Source: Nitrospirota bacterium
GTDB lineage: Bacteria > Nitrospirota_A > Leptospirillia > Leptospirillales > Leptospirillaceae
DNA: 6,220 bases
Direction of reading: 5' to 3'
Assembly: GCA_021795275.1 (NCBI GenBank)
Contig: JAJYPO010000135.1
Span: forward strand, 1-6,220
A model generated the notes under the pieces. That model did not search any database. It saw only the letters and a program-made list of their open reading frames with translations, and was not told where the DNA came from. Positions within the stretch are counted from its first letter, which is position 1. Each line of letters begins with the position of its first letter. This document shows, piece after piece, positions 4,649-6,220 of this stretch. The translations under genes and the position numbers were made by a program.

Positions 4649-6220
4649 ACACCCCTTGAAGGAAGTCCGGATTTGCTGTCTCCCGGAACGGTCTCATTCC
4701 GATCCCTGACCTTCCGGACCCTCCTTCTCTTTTTCCTGATTCTCTCCCTCCTGTCCTCACTTCTTCTCCTTCTGGCCACCCGTCATCTTTCCTCGAAGAC
4801 CCGGGCTCTCGAAAGACGGACTGACCTCTTTCTGCATATGGACAACGACCTCGAGTCGATCCGGAGCGCAACTCTCAGGAGAAAGATCCTGGAGGAATCC
4901 CCAAAAGGTGTCGGACCTTCCGTCCGCGCCGTCCTGCGGGGTCTTCTCCTGCAGTCGAAAGCCGCTTTTGCCGACATGAGGCAGACCCGAATTCCCCCTC
5001 CGGCAGACCGAGACATGAGGGATCTCGCACGGGACCTGACATTGGTGGAACAAAACATTGGGCGTCCCGAAACCATTCCCGGGAACACCAGCCTTTTTAC
5101 GACAGAAAGCGACATCCTGTCGACAGTCTCCCGTTTGCACCGTCTATCTGAACGGGAGGGAAAGACGGCCGGCCTCCGTCTCCACGACCTTCGCCACCAA
5201 AGGAGCCGACTTCTTTCCCTGTCCCTTTTGGCGATCATGGCCGGGTTGGCCGCGGCCCTCCTGTTCGCAGCCCTCTTGCGCCTCTTCAAAAAACAGCAGC
5301 AGAACGTTGCCCTCCGGGACAACCTTCTCCGGGGGGTCCTTGCCTCTGCCGGAAACGGCATTCTTCTCAAGGATGAGAAAGGTCGGTGGATCGAGCTCTC
5401 GCCCCGGGCGGAAGAGCTTCTGGACCTTCCGGCCGGCGGATCTGGTCTCCTGGGGAAGACAGATTCGGAGGTGGCACTTCTCTACCCGCAGCTGGCAGAC
5501 TTTTCCGCGGAAAGCCTTCTCATCGACCGGACCGTCCTTTCCCAGGGACGCTCCTTTCATACCACCGAATCCATCACGGGGAGAGATGGCCTGGAACACC
5601 ACCTTCTCGTCGACCGTTCGCCCCTGAATTCAAAAGAGAAACAGACACTGGGAACGATTACCACACTAGTCGACATCAGTGACCGGATCATCCTGGAAAA
5701 TCTGGGTTACGCCACGACCCGGATCGCCTCCCTGGCCCTTGAAGAAGGGGAACTCCAGGGTCTTCTGTCCCGTGCTGTGGGCATCATCCTGACTCACAGC
5801 CCTTTTCTGCTGATATGGACAACCCGGATCAATCCGGAAAACGGCCCGGGTGAGATTCTCCTGGACGCCCATGCGAGCCGCTTCCCCCGTCTTTCTTCTC
5901 CGGACCCTCCCCTGTTCAGGGTGGACCCGGAATCCTCACAACTTCTTCTCGACAACAGGGAAACGATCGAGCATTGGGTCGTTCGCACCCGGCGCCCCCT
6001 GACCGAACAATCCCTGACGCTGACCCCCACCTCCCGGAAATTCCCCTTTCTCGAACCGGCCTCGACCCAAGACCAGCCATTGCGGGCAAGTACCGCGGTC
6101 TTTCCCCTCTTTTGCGGCGGAAGGCTCCAGGGAACCCTGGGAATCCTCTCACGAAACCATCATTCTGTCCCCCCCTCCATGGAGGTCGCTCTGGGGAGGA
6201 TCGCCGAAACCCTCTCCCTC
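4646..6220 (+). CDS. Membrane-bound sensory/signal-transduction protein with PAS-like and GAF-like domains (partial, C-terminus missing)
   Basis: An open frame of 525 codons that runs off the right edge without a stop. Domains in order: a short cytoplasmic N-terminus; membrane helix 1 (about 25-44, very Leu-rich); a mainly helical extracytoplasmic domain of about 145 residues (45-188) like the four-helix-bundle sensors of kinases and chemoreceptors; membrane helix 2 (about 189-213); a basic/Gln-rich joint (LFKKQQQN); and a PAS-like domain (about 224-350). The PAS-like part contains NGILLKDEKGRWIELSPRAE near its start and TLVDISDR at its end. A GAF-like domain follows (about 364-525), with strands such as FLLIWTTRI, STAVFPLF and GTLGILSR. 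The output part (histidine kinase, GGDEF/EAL or other) lies beyond the window, so kinase against cyclic-di-GMP enzyme cannot be decided. It would sense an envelope or periplasmic signal and possibly a cytoplasmic ligand. It is transcribed away from the lipoprotein operon. Confidence 0.82.
   Translation, partial: MTPLEGSPDLLSPGTVSFRSLTFRTLLLFFLILSLLSSLLLLLATRHLSSKTRALERRTDLFLHMDNDLESIRSATLRRKILEESPKGVGPSVRAVLRGLLLQSKAAFADMRQTRIPPPADRDMRDLARDLTLVEQNIGRPETIPGNTSLFTTESDILSTVSRLHRLSEREGKTAGLRLHDLRHQRSRLLSLSLLAIMAGLAAALLFAALLRLFKKQQQNVALRDNLLRGVLASAGNGILLKDEKGRWIELSPRAEELLDLPAGGSGLLGKTDSEVALLYPQLADFSAESLLIDRTVLSQGRSFHTTESITGRDGLEHHLLVDRSPLNSKEKQTLGTITTLVDISDRIILENLGYATTRIASLALEEGELQGLLSRAVGIILTHSPFLLIWTTRINPENGPGEILLDAHASRFPRLSSPDPPLFRVDPESSQLLLDNRETIEHWVVRTRRPLTEQSLTLTPTSRKFPFLEPASTQDQPLRASTAVFPLFCGGRLQGTLGILSRNHHSVPPSMEVALGRIAETLSL

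Noticed and set aside
4783..5370. An Arg-rich minus-strand frame inside the sensor gene, and another at 5144-5602.
   Set aside because: Both are shadows of the sensor frame, which is continuous over 525 codons with membrane, PAS-like and GAF-like features.

Overview
The window reads as bacterial chromosomal DNA of moderately high GC, densely packed with genes. Codon choice (many CTT/CTC leucines, GGA/GGG glycines, AAG/AAA lysines), frequent GTG and TTG starts, and Shine-Dalgarno sequences of the GGAGG type fit a Gram-negative bacterium. I lean towards an acidophilic Leptospirillum-like member of the Nitrospirota, but this is an impression from style and gene families. The sequence holds no rRNA or other phylogenetic marker to prove it.

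Layout. (1) Positions 1-1862, minus strand: a two-gene ABC importer unit, a duplicated (fused) inner-membrane permease followed by an overlapping ATPase of the nitrate/sulfonate/taurine class that runs off the left edge. (2) 1863-1981: a divergent intergenic region with a candidate promoter for the plus-strand genes. (3) 1982-2717, plus strand: two overlapping small membrane-protein genes, a DUF948-like protein and a YtxH-family protein, resembling the Bacillus ytxG-ytxH pair. (4) 2729-2764: a strong hairpin terminator shared by convergent genes. (5) 2792-4520, minus strand: a two-gene lipoprotein operon, an unusual cysteine-paired beta-propeller followed by a DUF3332 lipoprotein. (6) 4521-4645: a second divergent promoter region with an extended -10 element. 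(7) 4646-6220, plus strand: a large membrane-bound sensor (two membrane segments flanking a helical periplasmic domain, then PAS-like and GAF-like domains). It is cut by the right edge before its output domain.

How they may work together. The ABC pair forms one importer; no substrate-binding protein is visible here. The DUF948/YtxH pair and the lipoprotein pair are both envelope-associated. The sensor is transcribed divergently from the lipoprotein operon with closely spaced or overlapping promoters, so co-regulation is possible but is only an inference. I see no mobile elements, CRISPR arrays or RNA genes. The most distinctive object is the predicted seven-bladed propeller lipoprotein, in which five blades carry a regularly placed cysteine pair.
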